Source: Euborellia annulipes | Lineage: Eukaryota; Arthropoda; Insecta; Dermaptera; Anisolabididae | Reading direction: 5' to 3' | Assembly: GCA_023213315.1 (NCBI GenBank) | Contig: JAKCPI010014472.1 | Location: 1-64,000, forward strand | Length of the DNA stretch: 64,000 bases | Part shown: one piece after another, positions 32,208 to 44,083 of the stretch | How positions within the stretch are numbered: the first letter of the stretch is position 1 | How the letters are laid out: each line of letters starts with the position of its first letter | Program-made: the position numbers and the translations under genes | Notes under the pieces: generated by a model | What the model was told of the DNA's origin: nothing | Databases searched by the model: none | Seen by the model: only the letters and a program-made list of their open reading frames with translations

Positions 32208-33376
32208 ATATTTAATTGTTAATAATCATAAAGGGAGAGGGACAAGAAAACGAGAACAGAGCAATTTTTGATAATCAATAATCATATTTTTTAGCGGACA
32301 AGACTAAAAAAAAATCGCTAACCTATAGCAAAAAGTAATATCTCTTTTTTTAAATCGTAATTGTTCTTTTTTTCCCTCTCTAAACGAAATTGAAATTATT
32401 ATCCAATCCAAAAGAATTTATTAAGGATTCAACAAAAAAAATCCCTTTTTTTAGGTGGAATTAATCATTTAGAATTTAATGTTTAGGATTAAGATGATGA
32501 TGTATTTTGCAATTTAAAACAAAACCTCAATTGCGATATAATAAAAAGTAATTGATAAAAAAAAAAAGAATAGAGCAGTAAAAAGGCATCAAATCCTGGA
32601 AAATTTCCAAAACCATCCAGAAAAGAGAGAGCTGATTTGAAGACGAAATCAATTGGTTAGAAAATATTCATTTTTTTTTTTTCATTTTCTGTGCGTATAT
32701 CTGATGAAATTAAAATATAAAAGAGAAATGTGTATAATCATTTCAAATAAAAATGAGAGGGCAATTAGATAAAGCATTTCAGGTTCAAAGAAAATACAAC
32801 TACTGGTGAAGTAAGTTAAATGAAAATATTCCAAAAAAAAAAAAAAAATATTGAATCGTTCCCTGACACCTAGTAGTGTAGTCAGTCCATGAGATGCTGA
32901 TTTGGTTCCTGGAAGATAGGCATCAGGCATCCCAAATGACTCTTAGAGCTCCTCATTTACACGGTGTTTATTAGGTCTTTGGTTTGTCTTTTTCTTATCT
33001 TAACCAACCGAAAATCTTTACCGTGCCAATAAAATCCAATGAATATAAAATGATCAGTAAAATATACAAATTAATTCAAAGATCACAGCATACTTGGCAA
33101 AAGGATTCCATCTCCATAACCCATTTGGATCATTCCAGCCTAAATTTCATTTCCTTCAATTTACATTGTTTGGGTTTGTGGGGATTCGCAAGAGTAACAC
33201 AACAAGGTGAATAAAAAATAAATATTAAATATTATTTAAATATTTTGTAGACGAGGTTGTAGTTAATTACTTGAAGTTCTGTGAGAACTAAAAAATTAAT
33301 GAAAAAGCTAAGAAGAAGGCCTTCATAAATAAAAGCATGTAAAGTAAAAAAATCACCTTAAGTTCAAAATCCCTGA
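32208..33376. other. Unassigned AT-rich stretch
   Basis: No repeat family recognised. The open frame 32984-33214 (76 codons, ending near a GGTGAAT donor-like site) shows no family resemblance. Confidence 0.3.
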
Positions 33377-33470
33377 CAAAAATCTGGTGTCACAAGCAGA
33401 GAATATAACTTCAATTACCCAAGGTAAGAGAAAGTTGTGTGCTGTGCGAGCAGTCCCAACAGATTTTTTT
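33377..33470 (+). mobile_element. Solo HPE hairpin B
   Basis: A stand-alone hairpin B (TCTGGTGTCAC ... GTCCCAACAGA, diverged arms) with no HPE body. The left flank ATCCCTGAC is identical to the left flank of the other solo copy at 47577. Confidence 0.7.
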
Positions 33471-33573
33471 AGATCCGATCCATTTATCAAATTTTTTCGA
33501 ATCGAGTTGGGGGTCGGGGTTGTAGTGGGGTGATTTTTTTGCTTTCTGTTTAGGAAATAATTCCCATCTATAA

Positions 33574-34356
33574 TAACACTAGTCGACAAAAATGAACTTT
33601 TTTTCTTTCACAAGAATAAAGATATGAAATTCTAGAAGTATTTTTCATGCTGAATTCAAATATCATTTCAGTTTTGCCCCATCAGGCACAGTTTTAGAAA
33701 TATAGAGCAAAATAGATTTTAGTAGAAAATGTGCTCTAAAACGGCTCTTATTTAGAATGTTCAAATTATTTTTAACGCGACACCCCGTAAAAATATACAG
33801 ATAGTTATAATACATATAAATTTTAAGTTTCATCCCAATCGGAGGTCATTTAGACGTGCCGCAAACGGCTTAAAGTTTTAAAAAATCGAAATTTTCAAGA
33901 TTTTTTTTGCTTTGGTCACCCCTAATACAATTTTAGATATCCCTGAATGCAAAAAACATATATTTACGATATTCTATAGTTCTTTAGCTTTCTAAAAATC
34001 ATTCATTCGTAAAAATCTGTTAATTATTAAAGAAATTATGAACAAAAACGTCAGCAAAGAAAAAACACAAGTACACTCACTGGTCGAAAAAAATGGACTT
34101 CAATTGAATTATAAAAAAAAATTTTATGTATTCTAAATACCTGAATATTTTTACGCCGTGCGGCGTTAAAAATAATTTGAACATTCTAAATAAAAGCCGT
34201 TTTAGAGCACATTTTCTACTAAAATCTATTTTGCTCTATATCTCTAAAACTGTGCCTGATGGAAAAATTCTAACTACATATCTGAATTCAGAATGAAAAA
34301 ATGCACTTGGTTGACTAATCAGATATCTTGTGAAAAAAATCTTGTCGACTAGTGTT
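33574..34356. mobile_element. Foldback with AACACTAGTCGACAA ends
   Basis: AACACTAGTCGACAA at 33574 is inverted at about 34342 as TTGTCGACTAGTGTT. Inverted arms contain GCCCCATCAGGCACAGTTTT / AAAACTGTGCCTGATGG and GCTCTAAAACGGCTCTTATT / AAGCCGTTTTAGAGC. The centre (CTAAAAATCATTCATTCG) is shared with the 20190-21235 foldback. Confidence 0.75.
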
Positions 34357-34634
34357 ATTTTTAATGTTCTTAAATCTACAAGCTAAATTCCTTTGGAAAA
34401 GGATTTAATTTTTACCCTTAGAGAGGATTTAGAGATTTATTTTTTAGTTCAAAATGATCGCAATCTTGCATATCCAAAATGATATTTAAAATTATCATAT
34501 TTGTTGATGAATTTATTTGTTTAACGTTCAACATATGTTAATTTTAATGATAAAAATTGTTAAATAATACATAGGCATGTTTAATAAAATAGAGATAAAA
34601 CATGCTAGATGTTTATTAATAAAAAATATGGGGA

Positions 34635-35376
34635 TTGACTTCCCCGAGACTTTCTCGTATATTCTTTTGGAATTACGTCTGGGTGTGTGTGTAAACACGA
34701 TTGCTAAAAACCAAAGCAGCTAGATCGATGAAATTTGGTATATGCTCCTTACACTAAAATTGTAGATTTCTATCAACTTTTGGAGTAAATACATCACTTG
34801 GAAGTAGTACTTTACTTAAAAAGTTTTTTCAAAATTTTGAAATTTTCAATTTTTTTGTTATCTTATGATAAAATACTCTATTTTAAAAGTTTTTTATTCT
34901 TTGACATTTTTCCGAAAACTGAATAGTTTTTAAAATAATCAAGAAGAAAAGAAATTCGTATTTGTAAAAACAAAACAAAACAGGTTTTGATTATTTAAAA
35001 ACTATTCAGTTTTCGAAAAAATGTCAAAGAATAAAAACTTTTTAAAATAGAGTATTTTATCATAAGATAACAAAAAAATTGAAAATTTCAAAATTTTTGA
35101 AAAAACTTTTTAAGTAAAGTACTACTTCCAAGTGATGTATTTACTCCAAAAGTTGATAGAAATCTACAATTTTAGTGTAAGGAGCATATACCAAATTTCA
35201 TCGATCTAGCTGCTTTGGTTTTTAAGCAATCGTGTTTACACACACACACACACACACAGACATAATGCCAAAAGTGGTATTTTTGGACTCAGGGAGGTCT
35301 AAAACGTGGAGAAACATCAAAATCTCGAAGTCGAATTTTTTTACGATTACATAACTTTCTCTATACGAGAAAGTAA
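34635..35376. mobile_element. Foldback related to HPE end A
   Basis: Long inverted arms (AAACACGATTGCT, CAGCTAGATCGATGAAATTT and beyond, inverted at 35130-35240) with short palindromes at both ends built on the same ACTTTCTC/GAGAAAGT motif as HPE end A. The right side also has GAAACATCAAAATCTCGAAG, paralleling the HPE text next to end A. A second copy is at 60268-60945. Confidence 0.75.
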
Positions 35377-36521
35377 AAATAATAATAATTTGTTTATGAA
35401 TTGCCAACTCATCCGCAAGAGGAAAATGACGTGAAAGACAGCGGAGGAAAAAAAAGAAAACATCCATCGACAACAATGACGAAGTGTTCGGGAAATTTGA
35501 AAGTAGGCGAGACAAAGTTTAAAACTCAAATATTAAGTAAAAAAAGAGTCTTTGGTCTTTTTTTACTCTCTTAGAACGTTTCAAGTTAAAAGTTGAGTGT
35601 TGTAATTAACATAAAAAAGTTCTTCTTTACATACACAAATACAAAAACTATTACCTATAACTTAGTTATAAACTTATTAACGAAACTATATATTCATTTT
35701 AAACAAAAAAAATTTCAAGGCGTTTTTAAGCTTTCTATTAATTTTAATGTGGGTGACGCGTTGATTGATTCAGACAGCGTTTTTAATTAATTTTCTTTTC
35801 ACTTTCAAAAAATTTCTTTATCGTGGAAAAAAAAAAACAAAATTCGGAAGAAAAAACTTGACCAACTAAAAGATAAAGTAGAGGTAGAAGTTTCTTTCAT
35901 TTACTACACTTGTAAATTGTAACTGAGGACCTACTTTGGATGTTTTATATTTTCCGGTAAATAAATACTGTAGAATAGAGAAAATATCACTTTTATTTAA
36001 TAACTTTTTAATTTAATCTCTAATCATTTTCCAAAAAAAAAAAAAATCAAAATTTTAAGTGTATTTAAAATGGAATTATTCCCGAAGGGATAGATCAGAT
36101 TATAAATTGTCTTTTATATATAGGCTATAGTTAAATTGTTTAATGCATTAAATGTTATACCATTTCATTCCATTTATTTAGATTACTTGCTCCATGTTGT
36201 CTGAATTATTGTCGACATTTCTCTAGATAGAGTTAACACTTTCGGATTGATGTGTCGTAGTGAATAGATGCAACTCAAACCAAGTTGATAATTTAAGTTA
36301 GAGAGAGTTAACTAACTCACTTTGCAATGGTATAATATATAAGAGGGTTGTTGTTTCTATGTATGTGTGTGCCGATTTAATTGGTGTGCGTGCATTTCAA
36401 GTCCTTTCTATGTAATATGGTATTAGAAAATCCTTATTTTACAAACAAATAAAAAGATTGTCCAAACTGGGGATAACGTCATTAAATTTATGTATCATCA
36501 ATGTATTCAGAAAAGAGATTA
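35377..36521. other. Unassigned AT-rich stretch
   Basis: No gene or classified repeat recognised. Confidence 0.3.
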
Positions 36522-36845
36522 TAGGGACGGAAAAGGCCCTCGAAAAGTCGATTTTCAATTTTGGAAGAGACTTGAGATTTTTCTGGGAATCGATTAATCA
36601 TTTCTGAAAGTCGACTTTTTAAAAACACTATAACTCGAGCGAGCTTAGGAGATCCCCAGTAAATATTAAAAATATTTATTTATTTATAATATAAGTTTGA
36701 TTAAGTATTTAAACATTTTATTAAATACAACATACACAAATATTGTTTTCAATATTTTTTTAAAAGAATCTTCTATCCAGAAATTGCACGTGATATGGCA
36801 TCGAGCGTTAAAATAAAATATAAAAGTAGAGTTTAAATTTGAAGA
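36522..36845 (+). mobile_element. hAT-like MITE, 3'-truncated
   Basis: Begins TAGGGACGGAAAAGGCCCTC and follows the 30064 copy through GAAATTGCACGTGATATGGC. It breaks near 36845, where a foldback begins. Confidence 0.65.
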
Positions 36846-36899
36846 ATTAAGAATGCCACCACATACATAGTATTTATTTTTAAAATAAAAAATATTATT

Positions 36900-36997
36900 G
36901 TCGAACACCTTTACACTTTTACTCAAGCAGACGTTTCGGTAACCATAACGGTTGCCGAAACGTCTGCTTGAAAAAAGTGTAAAGGTGTTCGACAACG
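36900..36997. repeat. Perfect-looking hairpin around GACGTTTCGG
   Basis: Arms of about 45 bp: GTCGAACACCTTTACACTTT ... GCAGACGTTTCGGTAACC, and the inverse GGTTGCCGAAACGTCTGC ... AAGTGTAAAGGTGTTCGAC, with a 5-nt loop. The GAAACGTC motif is shared with the hammerhead-like fragments. The minus frame across it (36684-37043) is a by-product. Confidence 0.85.
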
Positions 36998-37114
36998 CTG
37001 GTTTTATTCCTCCCAACTCCAATCTCACATACCCAGCATCCAAATTAATTGATATTATTGTTAATATACGGTAGAGGGCCTAATGATAAACAAATATAAA
37101 TATTACGATACAAA

Positions 37115-37262
37115 TTGGCCAGGCACATTTATTTTGGTATCGAAATGATTTAAATAAATATTCATCTGAATGCCTGAGGTTCGAACCCGCGTCCCGTGGC
37201 TTTAGGGACTATTAATATTGACATTTGTCAACACCTCTAGCCTTTCGGTCACTTTAACTTTT
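37115..37262 (-). mobile_element. Degenerate tRNA-like SINE
   Basis: TTTTGGTATCGAAATGATTT and a B box GGTTCGAACCC (sense strand GGGTTCGAACC) in the SINE-A arrangement. The head differs and contains a TTGACATTTGTCAA palindrome. Confidence 0.4.
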
Positions 37263-37663
37263 CCATGATCTTAAAAACAAATAATGAACATGTTAAAAGC
37301 TTTATGAACCAATTCATTTCACACAACTTCGATTGAAAAAAAAAAATTCCCCAGTGTTTAAGATGACATCAATTGATATTTGTCTTTAAGCGTAGTTTGT
37401 TTGGGCTGCTGCTTATAGTTCAAAATGCAAGATCGATTAAACTTGATCGTTTTCTTCTTCAAAGTTGAAGTTATCAAGTTGTTGTTGCCTCAAAGTCACG
37501 TTCAAGGATTTCGTAAACCTAACTTAGAACAAATATTATTTCTACAAACAGCAACTTGCTAGCTAGTGTAATACACTCATAATAAGGATAAAATATTTGC
37601 TTGTTTATGTTTAGAGGGTCGTGGATTTTTGAAGTGGTAGCTAAATAAATCTCAGGGCCTGGA
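37263..37663. other. Unassigned AT-rich stretch
   Basis: No gene or classified repeat recognised. Confidence 0.3.
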
Positions 37664-38320
37664 TTTTTACTTTATCTTGCCTCTATATATGTTAATATAT
37701 AGGGAAAGAAAGTATTGGATCCATGTCAAAAATTCGATGTCGGTATTTTGATGGATATACACGTTTTGAGGTCCCCTGAATCCAAAAAAGTGGTTTTCGC
37801 GACATGGTCTGTCTGTGTGTCTGTGTGTGTGTCTGTGTGTCTGTGAACAAAATATCTCAATAACGGAAAGAGCTAGGAGGTTGAAAGTTTATATTTAAGT
37901 TAGACACCCCCCGGGAAAGTAAAAATAAGCTTTTAATCAAAATCGGCCAGAGTACTAGTACTTTACTGATACACTTTTTCAGCTTTTATCGATTTTCTCT
38001 AAATTTGCTCCAACTATTTTTTTTTTAATTCAAAAATCAACTATTTTTTAGATGCTCTTTAAAATGTATATTCTCATTTTGCCATTGAAATTTTCTGAAG
38101 ACCACTTTACTCTTGTACTCCATAGAGAAGATAGGAGAAATGGTTGCCATGGTAACAAAATATAAATATTTTCCCATATAAATTTTACATCTTGAAAATC
38201 GAATGTACCTGTTGGAAACTAAATACATGTCGACACAAAAATCTGGTGCGACAAGCACAGAACACAGCTTTCGATTACCGAAGGTAAGAGAGCTGTGCGA
38301 CCAGTCACACTAGATTTTTT
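37664..38320 (+). mobile_element. HPE element, complete
   Basis: End A at 37668-37712, GCGACATGGTCTGTCTGTGT, a GTGTCTGTGTGTCTGTG tract, AACAAAATATCTCAATAACG, GTTGCCATGGTAACAAAAT and a shortened hairpin B ending GTCACACTAGATTTTTT. Confidence 0.85.
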
Positions 38321-38617
38321 GGTATTATCTCGGTTGCATTTTGAACGTTCGAAATTTTTTTTAAAGCAATATCACCATCATTATTTATTATCTTCATCGT
38401 AATCAACTTATAATTAACTTTGTAAGTTCCTCGCAAATATTTGTAATAAAATTTCCACTGCCTCTTCCTTTGATTTGTTAATCAATTTTATTCTTTCATG
38501 CATTAAAATTAAATAAGGTGTTTCAAAAAGGAATGAGCAGTGAGAAGACTAAGATATAATATTATTATAATCAATAAAACTTCTCTCTGATTTAATTTTT
38601 AAATAAAAATAAACTCA

Positions 38618-38862
38618 TTTTACTTTCTCTTAATTTTATATACGTATGTTAATATATAGAGAAAGTATTGGATTCATGTCAAAAATTCGATGTCGAAATT
38701 ACACGTTTTGAGGTCCCCTGAATCAAAAAAAGTGGTTTTCGCAACATGGTCTGTCTGTCTGCGTGTTTGTGAACAAAATATCTCAAGAACGAAAAGAGCT
38801 AGGAGGTTGAAATTTTATATTTAAGTTAGGTACCCCCTGGGATGTATAACGAAGCTTCTGGG
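38618..38862 (+). mobile_element. HPE element, A half only
   Basis: End A and body through AAGTTAGGTACCCCCTGGGA, then an abrupt change of sequence. Immediately followed by a foldback-family arm (38895-39235). Confidence 0.75.
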
Positions 38863-38894
38863 GTATTATGAGGTAATCTTGAGTATAAGGGTAG

Positions 38895-39235
38895 TGCTGA
38901 TTCAAAAAATGTCATCAGTTTTGCCCCATCAGGCATCATGTTTTAGAGATATAGAGAAAAACAAATTTTTAGAGAAAATTTGCTCTGAAATGGCTCTAAT
39001 TTTGGGAGATTTTTTTAAGACGTCACTCCTTTAAAATTTGCAGATAGTTAAAATACATAGAAATATTCCAGTTTCGGTACAAACGAAGGTGATTTAGTGA
39101 TGCCTCAAAAGTTTAGAAAAATCGAATTTTTTTCATTGTTTTTTTTTTTTTTAAATTGGACACCCATAAAAATTTGTTACCATCCCTGAATGCAAAAATC
39201 GTGTATTTAATTTTCCAAAAATCATAGAGAATAGC
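38895..39235 (+). mobile_element. Single arm of the 20190/33574 foldback family
   Basis: GCCCCATCAGGCATCATGTT, TTTAGAGATATAGAGAAAAA and AAAATCGAATTTTTTTCATT match arms of the foldbacks at 20190-21235 and 33574-34356. Confidence 0.6.
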
Positions 39236-39474
39236 ATTTTTTTTTTTAACACTCACACTTTTTTTCCTCATTCACACTCACACACACATTCACACAGTCT
39301 TTTCGGCAACTTAGGCCATTTAAGACTTTTACGATAACCGTTGTATAAATAATTATATTTATTGGGGGTCCAGGCATTCTTATTTAAGCCATTTGGTATC
39401 CAAATGGAACGCGACGTTCGGTATAGAAGGCAGGCGCGCTACCAACTAGGCCAAGCTCGTAGGCTTTAAGTTGT
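39236..39474 (-). mobile_element. SINE-A with internal deletion
   Basis: Poly-T, CACACAGTCTTTTCGGCAAC, TTTGGTATCCAAATGG, then directly ACGCGACGTTCGGTATAG: the region between hairpin and head, including the B box, is missing. Confidence 0.75.
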
Positions 39475-39478
39475 TAAA

Positions 39479-39548
39479 AGCCCTCGGGCCTTGGTGTAGG
39501 GGTTAGCATGCTAACCTCGTATACCAAAAGTACGCTGGTATGTCAAAT
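39479..39548 (+). mobile_element. SINE-A head fragment
   Basis: AGCCCTCGGGCCTTGGTGTA, GGGGTTAGCATGCTAACCTC and GTATACCAAAAGT only; the rest is absent. It lies back-to-back with the minus-strand SINE just before it. Confidence 0.65.
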
Positions 39549-39768
39549 GAACCTACTAGATTGAAAATAACAAATCAAGTAATTAATGCGCATGTCCAAA
39601 AGTTTATCGAGAGGTCTAAAAACAAGAACAAACAGAAAGCATAGCTATCTTTATATGGATCGTTAACACCTGGTGCTAAAAAGTAGAATTTTAACGCTTC
39701 TGTTAAAACTTGGTTTAGAGAATAACTTATGTTATTCATTTACTTTTTGACATCTAATTTATCATGAT

Positions 39769-39885
39769 AAACTTTAAAGTTTTTGGAGAAAAATACCCCT
39801 AAGCAATCCGAAATTTTTGCAAAATAAATTATTTTAATTGGAAAGACCGCTGGTGTATTTTTCTCCAAAAACCTTAACGATCTGT
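39769..39885. repeat. Short inverted repeat
   Basis: AAGTTTTTGGAGAAAAATACC at 39777-39797 (20 of its bases) is inverted at about 39857-39881 as GTATTTTTCTCCAAAAACCTT. Possible small MITE. Confidence 0.5.
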
Positions 39886-40543
39886 CCCAGACTTCTAACT
39901 CGTTAAATTTTACCAAAAAAAATTAAATTAGAAAGATCGAAAAAATAAAATTGAAAAATTTAATTATTTCAAGCCAATTTTGGACGATCTATATATAGTA
40001 GTTGATATATCTCGAGAAGATAGATTCTTATTTTCGTTTACGTTTTTTCCAGCTCCCTTTTTCTTCTCCTTCTTCTTCATGCCATGAATCTTTTTCAAAC
40101 CCTCTCAAATTCTCAGATTGTAATCGACATTTCTGTAAATATAGTATTTCCATTCTCTAAATTGAAACTGATTTTGAATAAGATATTTTTTACTGGTATC
40201 TATAGATATATACAGTAGAGTAGTATATCGTTTGTAAAAAAAAAAAAAAATTTAATTTAAATCCCATCCCGTTTTCTCCATTCAATTTAATATTGATTTT
40301 ATATCAGTGTCGGTTCTGTGTGTTGGACAAAAGTCCGAGAAATCTGTCCTAGGAGGAGGAAAAAAAAAATTGAATGAGAAAGGAATTTTTTGAAATTGAA
40401 AAAGCTAAATTAAATTACCTCGCTCCATATTAATAACTATCATTTGACGTTCGTTCTTATTATTATTAACTTTGAGATATCGTTCTCCAAAGAGGTAATT
40501 AATTTAAAGGAGGGAGAGAAAGACCTCTAAATTCAATAATTCC
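39886..40543. other. Unassigned AT-rich stretch
   Basis: CTT-rich run near 40063; no gene or classified repeat recognised. Confidence 0.3.
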
Positions 40544-40583
40544 CCGGGGGGGGGGGGGCGGGGGGGGGGGCCGGGTTTGAAGT

Positions 40584-40641
<58 letters not shown>
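40541..40641. repeat. Poly-G run of about 100 bp
   Basis: Almost uninterrupted G from 40545 to 40641 with a few C and one GTTTGAAGT interruption. In an AT-rich genome this is striking and may be a sequencing or assembly artefact, or a real G-tract able to form quadruplexes. Confidence 0.9.
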
Positions 40642-40642
<1 letters not shown>

Positions 40643-40929
40643 AAAAAAAAAAAAAATTAAGTTTTATTAAAATGAGATGTAAAGTTTGAGTTGAGTTTTT
40701 TTTTTTTTTTAATCTACGATATATCTAATAGCAAAGTTTGTTTCTATGAGTTTAAAAAGTGTTTTTTAGCTATAGCAAAATAGAATCATGCCGTTGGGAA
40801 GGACAACAGCTAATTGTTAGGCAATGCCACAAAAAAATTGTAAAATCGAAAAATAAAATAATAATTTTTTAATTAATTGATTGATCTGAAAGCTGAAGAT
40901 GGCTCCAATCTAGAACCGAAATATTAGGG

Positions 40930-41748
40930 TCGACCCTGATTTTAATCAAGAATCGATCTTTTACTGAAAATAATCGACTTTTTAGAATCGAGTTGAAACT
41001 CTTTCAAGTCGATTAGAATCGATTCTCACTGGACGACTTCGACTTTTTTCTTACAATACTTGTTAGTATCCGATGGTAATATAGTTTGTAACGTTTTCAT
41101 TGATTGACATTCATCCTTCTTTTAAAACCTACACATAACACACCAATCAACACCCTTTCTAAAATAGGTTAGTGAACATATGTGAGATTCTTAATTCGTC
41201 AATTTTAATGTTTTATAGTAAGGAAGAAAGAAAAGAGCGATTGCAGCTAGGTTTATTTCGTTTAATAATCACTTCAAGCCGACGTTTCGGTCAGATATAC
41301 GACCATCATCAGGGCTGAAGCGTGTCAACAAAATTCCTACAAAATGTCGAATGGAACAATGGTATAACTTATTTGTTGCCATTTCATAAGGACCAATAGG
41401 CTATGCGAGTCAATGGTTAGATTTAATGTTTTATTTTGATACTCAACTTTCATATTTTATTTCAGTGACATATCACGTGCAATATCTAGATATAATCTTT
41501 TATAAAAATATTGAAACGAATATGTGTGTATTTAATAAAATGTTTAAATACTTAATAAATCTTATATTATAAATAAATAAATAAATTTAATATTTTCTGA
41601 GTATCTTCTAACCACGAGTTTTTAAAAAGTCGACTTGAAAGTCGAAAAGTCAACTTTCAGAAATGATTAATCGATTCTCAGAATCAAAAAATATCAAGTC
41701 GATTCCAAAATCAAAAATCGACTTTTCGAACGCCTTTCCCATCCCTAC
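40930..41748 (-). mobile_element. hAT-like MITE with nested insertion
   Basis: Minus-strand copy of the 30064 family; the right end is TTTCCCATCCCTA. The left terminus is degraded. A 205-bp element with 13-bp duplication sits inside at 41217-41421. Confidence 0.75.
41217..41421 (-). mobile_element. Penelope-like insertion with hammerhead-like motif and 13-bp TSD
   Basis: TTTAATGTTTTAT occurs at 41204-41216 and 41422-41434. On the minus strand the insert contains CCCTGATGA (core at 41306-41312), stem GGTC/GACC with loop GTATATCT, and GAAAC (41284-41288) followed by GTCGGC. This is the closest to a hammerhead core in the window; one extra U separates CUGAUGA from the stem. Confidence 0.65.
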
Positions 41749-42838
41749 GAACTATTATTTTTGATCAAATAAAGTATGAACACTGAATCTCCTTTTTTTA
41801 CTTATGAATATTTTACTAGCCTGAGTTTGTTTATTATTATAATTCAAGGAATTTGAAAATTTTCGATTTGAATTAGATAGTTTAATAAATACCGTGATTT
41901 ATTTATTTATTTTCTTAATTAAATAATTCTCTCTCAAAATAAATAAATAAATTATACAGTAATCCTCATATTTAATAGAGTTTTTATTCAAAAATAATAA
42001 TCCATTTTCTGTTTCCAAAAAACTGAAATAATTATTACGTCCGAGCAATTTTCTTTTTTATTTATTTTTATTAGTGATTTTCTGTTAAATAGGAAGTGTG
42101 GAATAATTCCCTCTATTTAATTTACTACCTTTCACTTCGTCTTCGAATGGTAAGAGTAATTCATGTTCTTAAAGGCGGCTACACACGAAACTGCAAACTT
42201 GACAAGCATGCACTTGCAATCTTTTTGTACACTGTAAAAAAAATATGAATTTTCATTCATATCTCATAAACTTTGGTGGTTTAATTTTAATAGACCAGGA
42301 TATGAGCTAAAATTAATATACAAGTATATGAATAAGTATCGCTTTAAAAAAATATGAATTTTCCTTCTTTTTTCATATACTTTTCGTAGTTTAATTTTAA
42401 TACACCCAGGATGTGAAATAAAATTAATATAAAAGTTTATGAACAAATTACCAACTTTTAAACTTATCTTTTTCTTTGTGTGCCGCCAAATTTTGAAATC
42501 GTTAAAAGTGCACCGCGACAAGTTGAGAATCCCGGGTCTAAACGTTCTCAAATAACTCGACTACCTCAAGGAATTTTTATTAATATTATTTTATAATTAT
42601 TTTAAGGAAACTTGAAATTATTCTTTTAAAATTTATTTCACAAATCTAAATTTATTAAATTCTGGTTTGAAATTCGCGCTCTAAACTATTTAAATTTTAT
42701 GAAGTATATTAAAATCATACTAATTAAATAATTTTTATAAAATAATTCAACTAAATAGCTATAAAAATTAAAATTAAAATGAACAATTTCACCAAAATAA
42801 TTAATTTTAAAATATACAAAAATTGGTTAGGTTGGCAC

Positions 42839-43211
42839 CAGAGTTGGGTTTTATACACAATTTTGCAGTTTTATACAAAAATTGCGGATAAAACTTGTAT
42901 AAAACGTATAAAATGTATAAAACTTGGATGCGCATGCGCAAACCCGACGAGAAAGGAAGTTCAAATAAAATTTCATTTTTCAATTATTAACATTTTGATT
43001 ATATTATTCACTAAATAAAAAGCAAACAACATCGTCAATGCTTTAGAACATTATAAAATATGAAAAGCTTTTAAGCTGTTTTTTCAGGGTGAGAGAATTG
43101 GTTTTTTACAGTTTTATACCTTTTATACATCGGCCTAGTTTTATCCGCGATAGTTTTATACATGTATAAAACCGTGCATTATACTCGGCGGGATAAAACT
43201 TGCCAACTCTG
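42839..43211. mobile_element. hAT-like MITE with CAGAGTTGG ends
   Basis: CAGAGTTGGGTTTTATA at the left and TATAAAACTTGCCAACTCTG-type inverse at the right (one gap). Flanks GTTGGCAC and GTTGCCAG are an imperfect 8-bp duplication. The interior repeats ATAAAACTTGTATAAAAC-like words. Confidence 0.75.
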
Positions 43212-43732
43212 GTTGCCAGCAAATTCTGTTTTTGAAGTAGCTGATTTAACGCATAGATAATTGAACGTGTATTATTATTTAAAATGAAATATAAATATTT
43301 AATCAATATATTGGAACATTTTACTAACAAAATCGTAAGTATTGAATTTGAATTTTTTCATTGAAATTTTTTTTTCTCAATTTCAAATCAATTAGTTTGT
43401 CTTTTTTCAGGTGAGGTTAGTTAATACTCCAAAAAAGGGAATAAACCAGGATTTCTTCTCAAAGAAGATGAAAATCGACATATTTTTTGTATTAAATAAT
43501 TAAAATGATTTGTATTTGTGTTAAATTTACTTGGAAATGTATAAAAATTTATTTTTTGATACAAATTTATTATTTTAATACTTTAATTTGTTTTATTATT
43601 TAGTAAAATTGTATATTTTAATATAATACAATTTTTTTTTAATAAATAAAAAATAAAATAAATAAAAAAAACTATTATTTCACCTAGACCACTCACTTTC
43701 CGTCAAAACTATAAACTCGTAAGGACTTTAAT

Positions 43733-43905
43733 TTTTGTTTATTAAAGCTTTTTGTGGTTTGAAATATTATTATTAGGAGAATTTTTAATTATAGACCACA
43801 TATTTGTATTAAATATTTATTAAAAATATATATATTTGTACAGTATTTATATATTTTTAATAAATATTTAATACAAATATGTGGTCTATAATTAAAAGTT
43901 CTCCT
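43733..43905. mobile_element. Foldback of the Penelope-like 3' region
   Basis: TAGGAGAATTTTTAATTATA then GACCACATA at the left is inverted at the right as TATGTGGTCTATAATTAAAA. Both arms match the end of the 794-1135 element; the hammerhead-like part is missing. Confidence 0.75.
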
Positions 43906-43945
43906 ACTTTCATTTTTCACAAAAAAGTATATTATTTCTCATAAA

Positions 43946-44083
43946 CCCGTAATTTAAATTTCATATACCAAAAATGAATTTATTCATATACCCGAAAATG
44001 AATTTTTTCATATACCCGTAATTTAAATTTCATATACCAAAAATGAATTTATTCATATACCCGAAAATGAATTTTTTCATATA
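43946..44083 (+). repeat. Tandem repeat, two units of about 68 bp
   Basis: Each unit has CCCGTAATTTAAATTTCATA, ACCAAAAATGAATTTATTCA and TACCCGAAAATGAATTTTTT. A further inverted partial unit follows to about 44135. Confidence 0.85.

Noticed and set aside
36684..37043. 119-codon minus frame
   Set aside because: Spans the end of a hAT-like MITE and a perfect hairpin; the peptide is a by-product.
43946..44083. CRISPR-like array
   Set aside because: Only two AT-rich units of 68 bp without repeat-spacer structure, in a eukaryotic mobile element.
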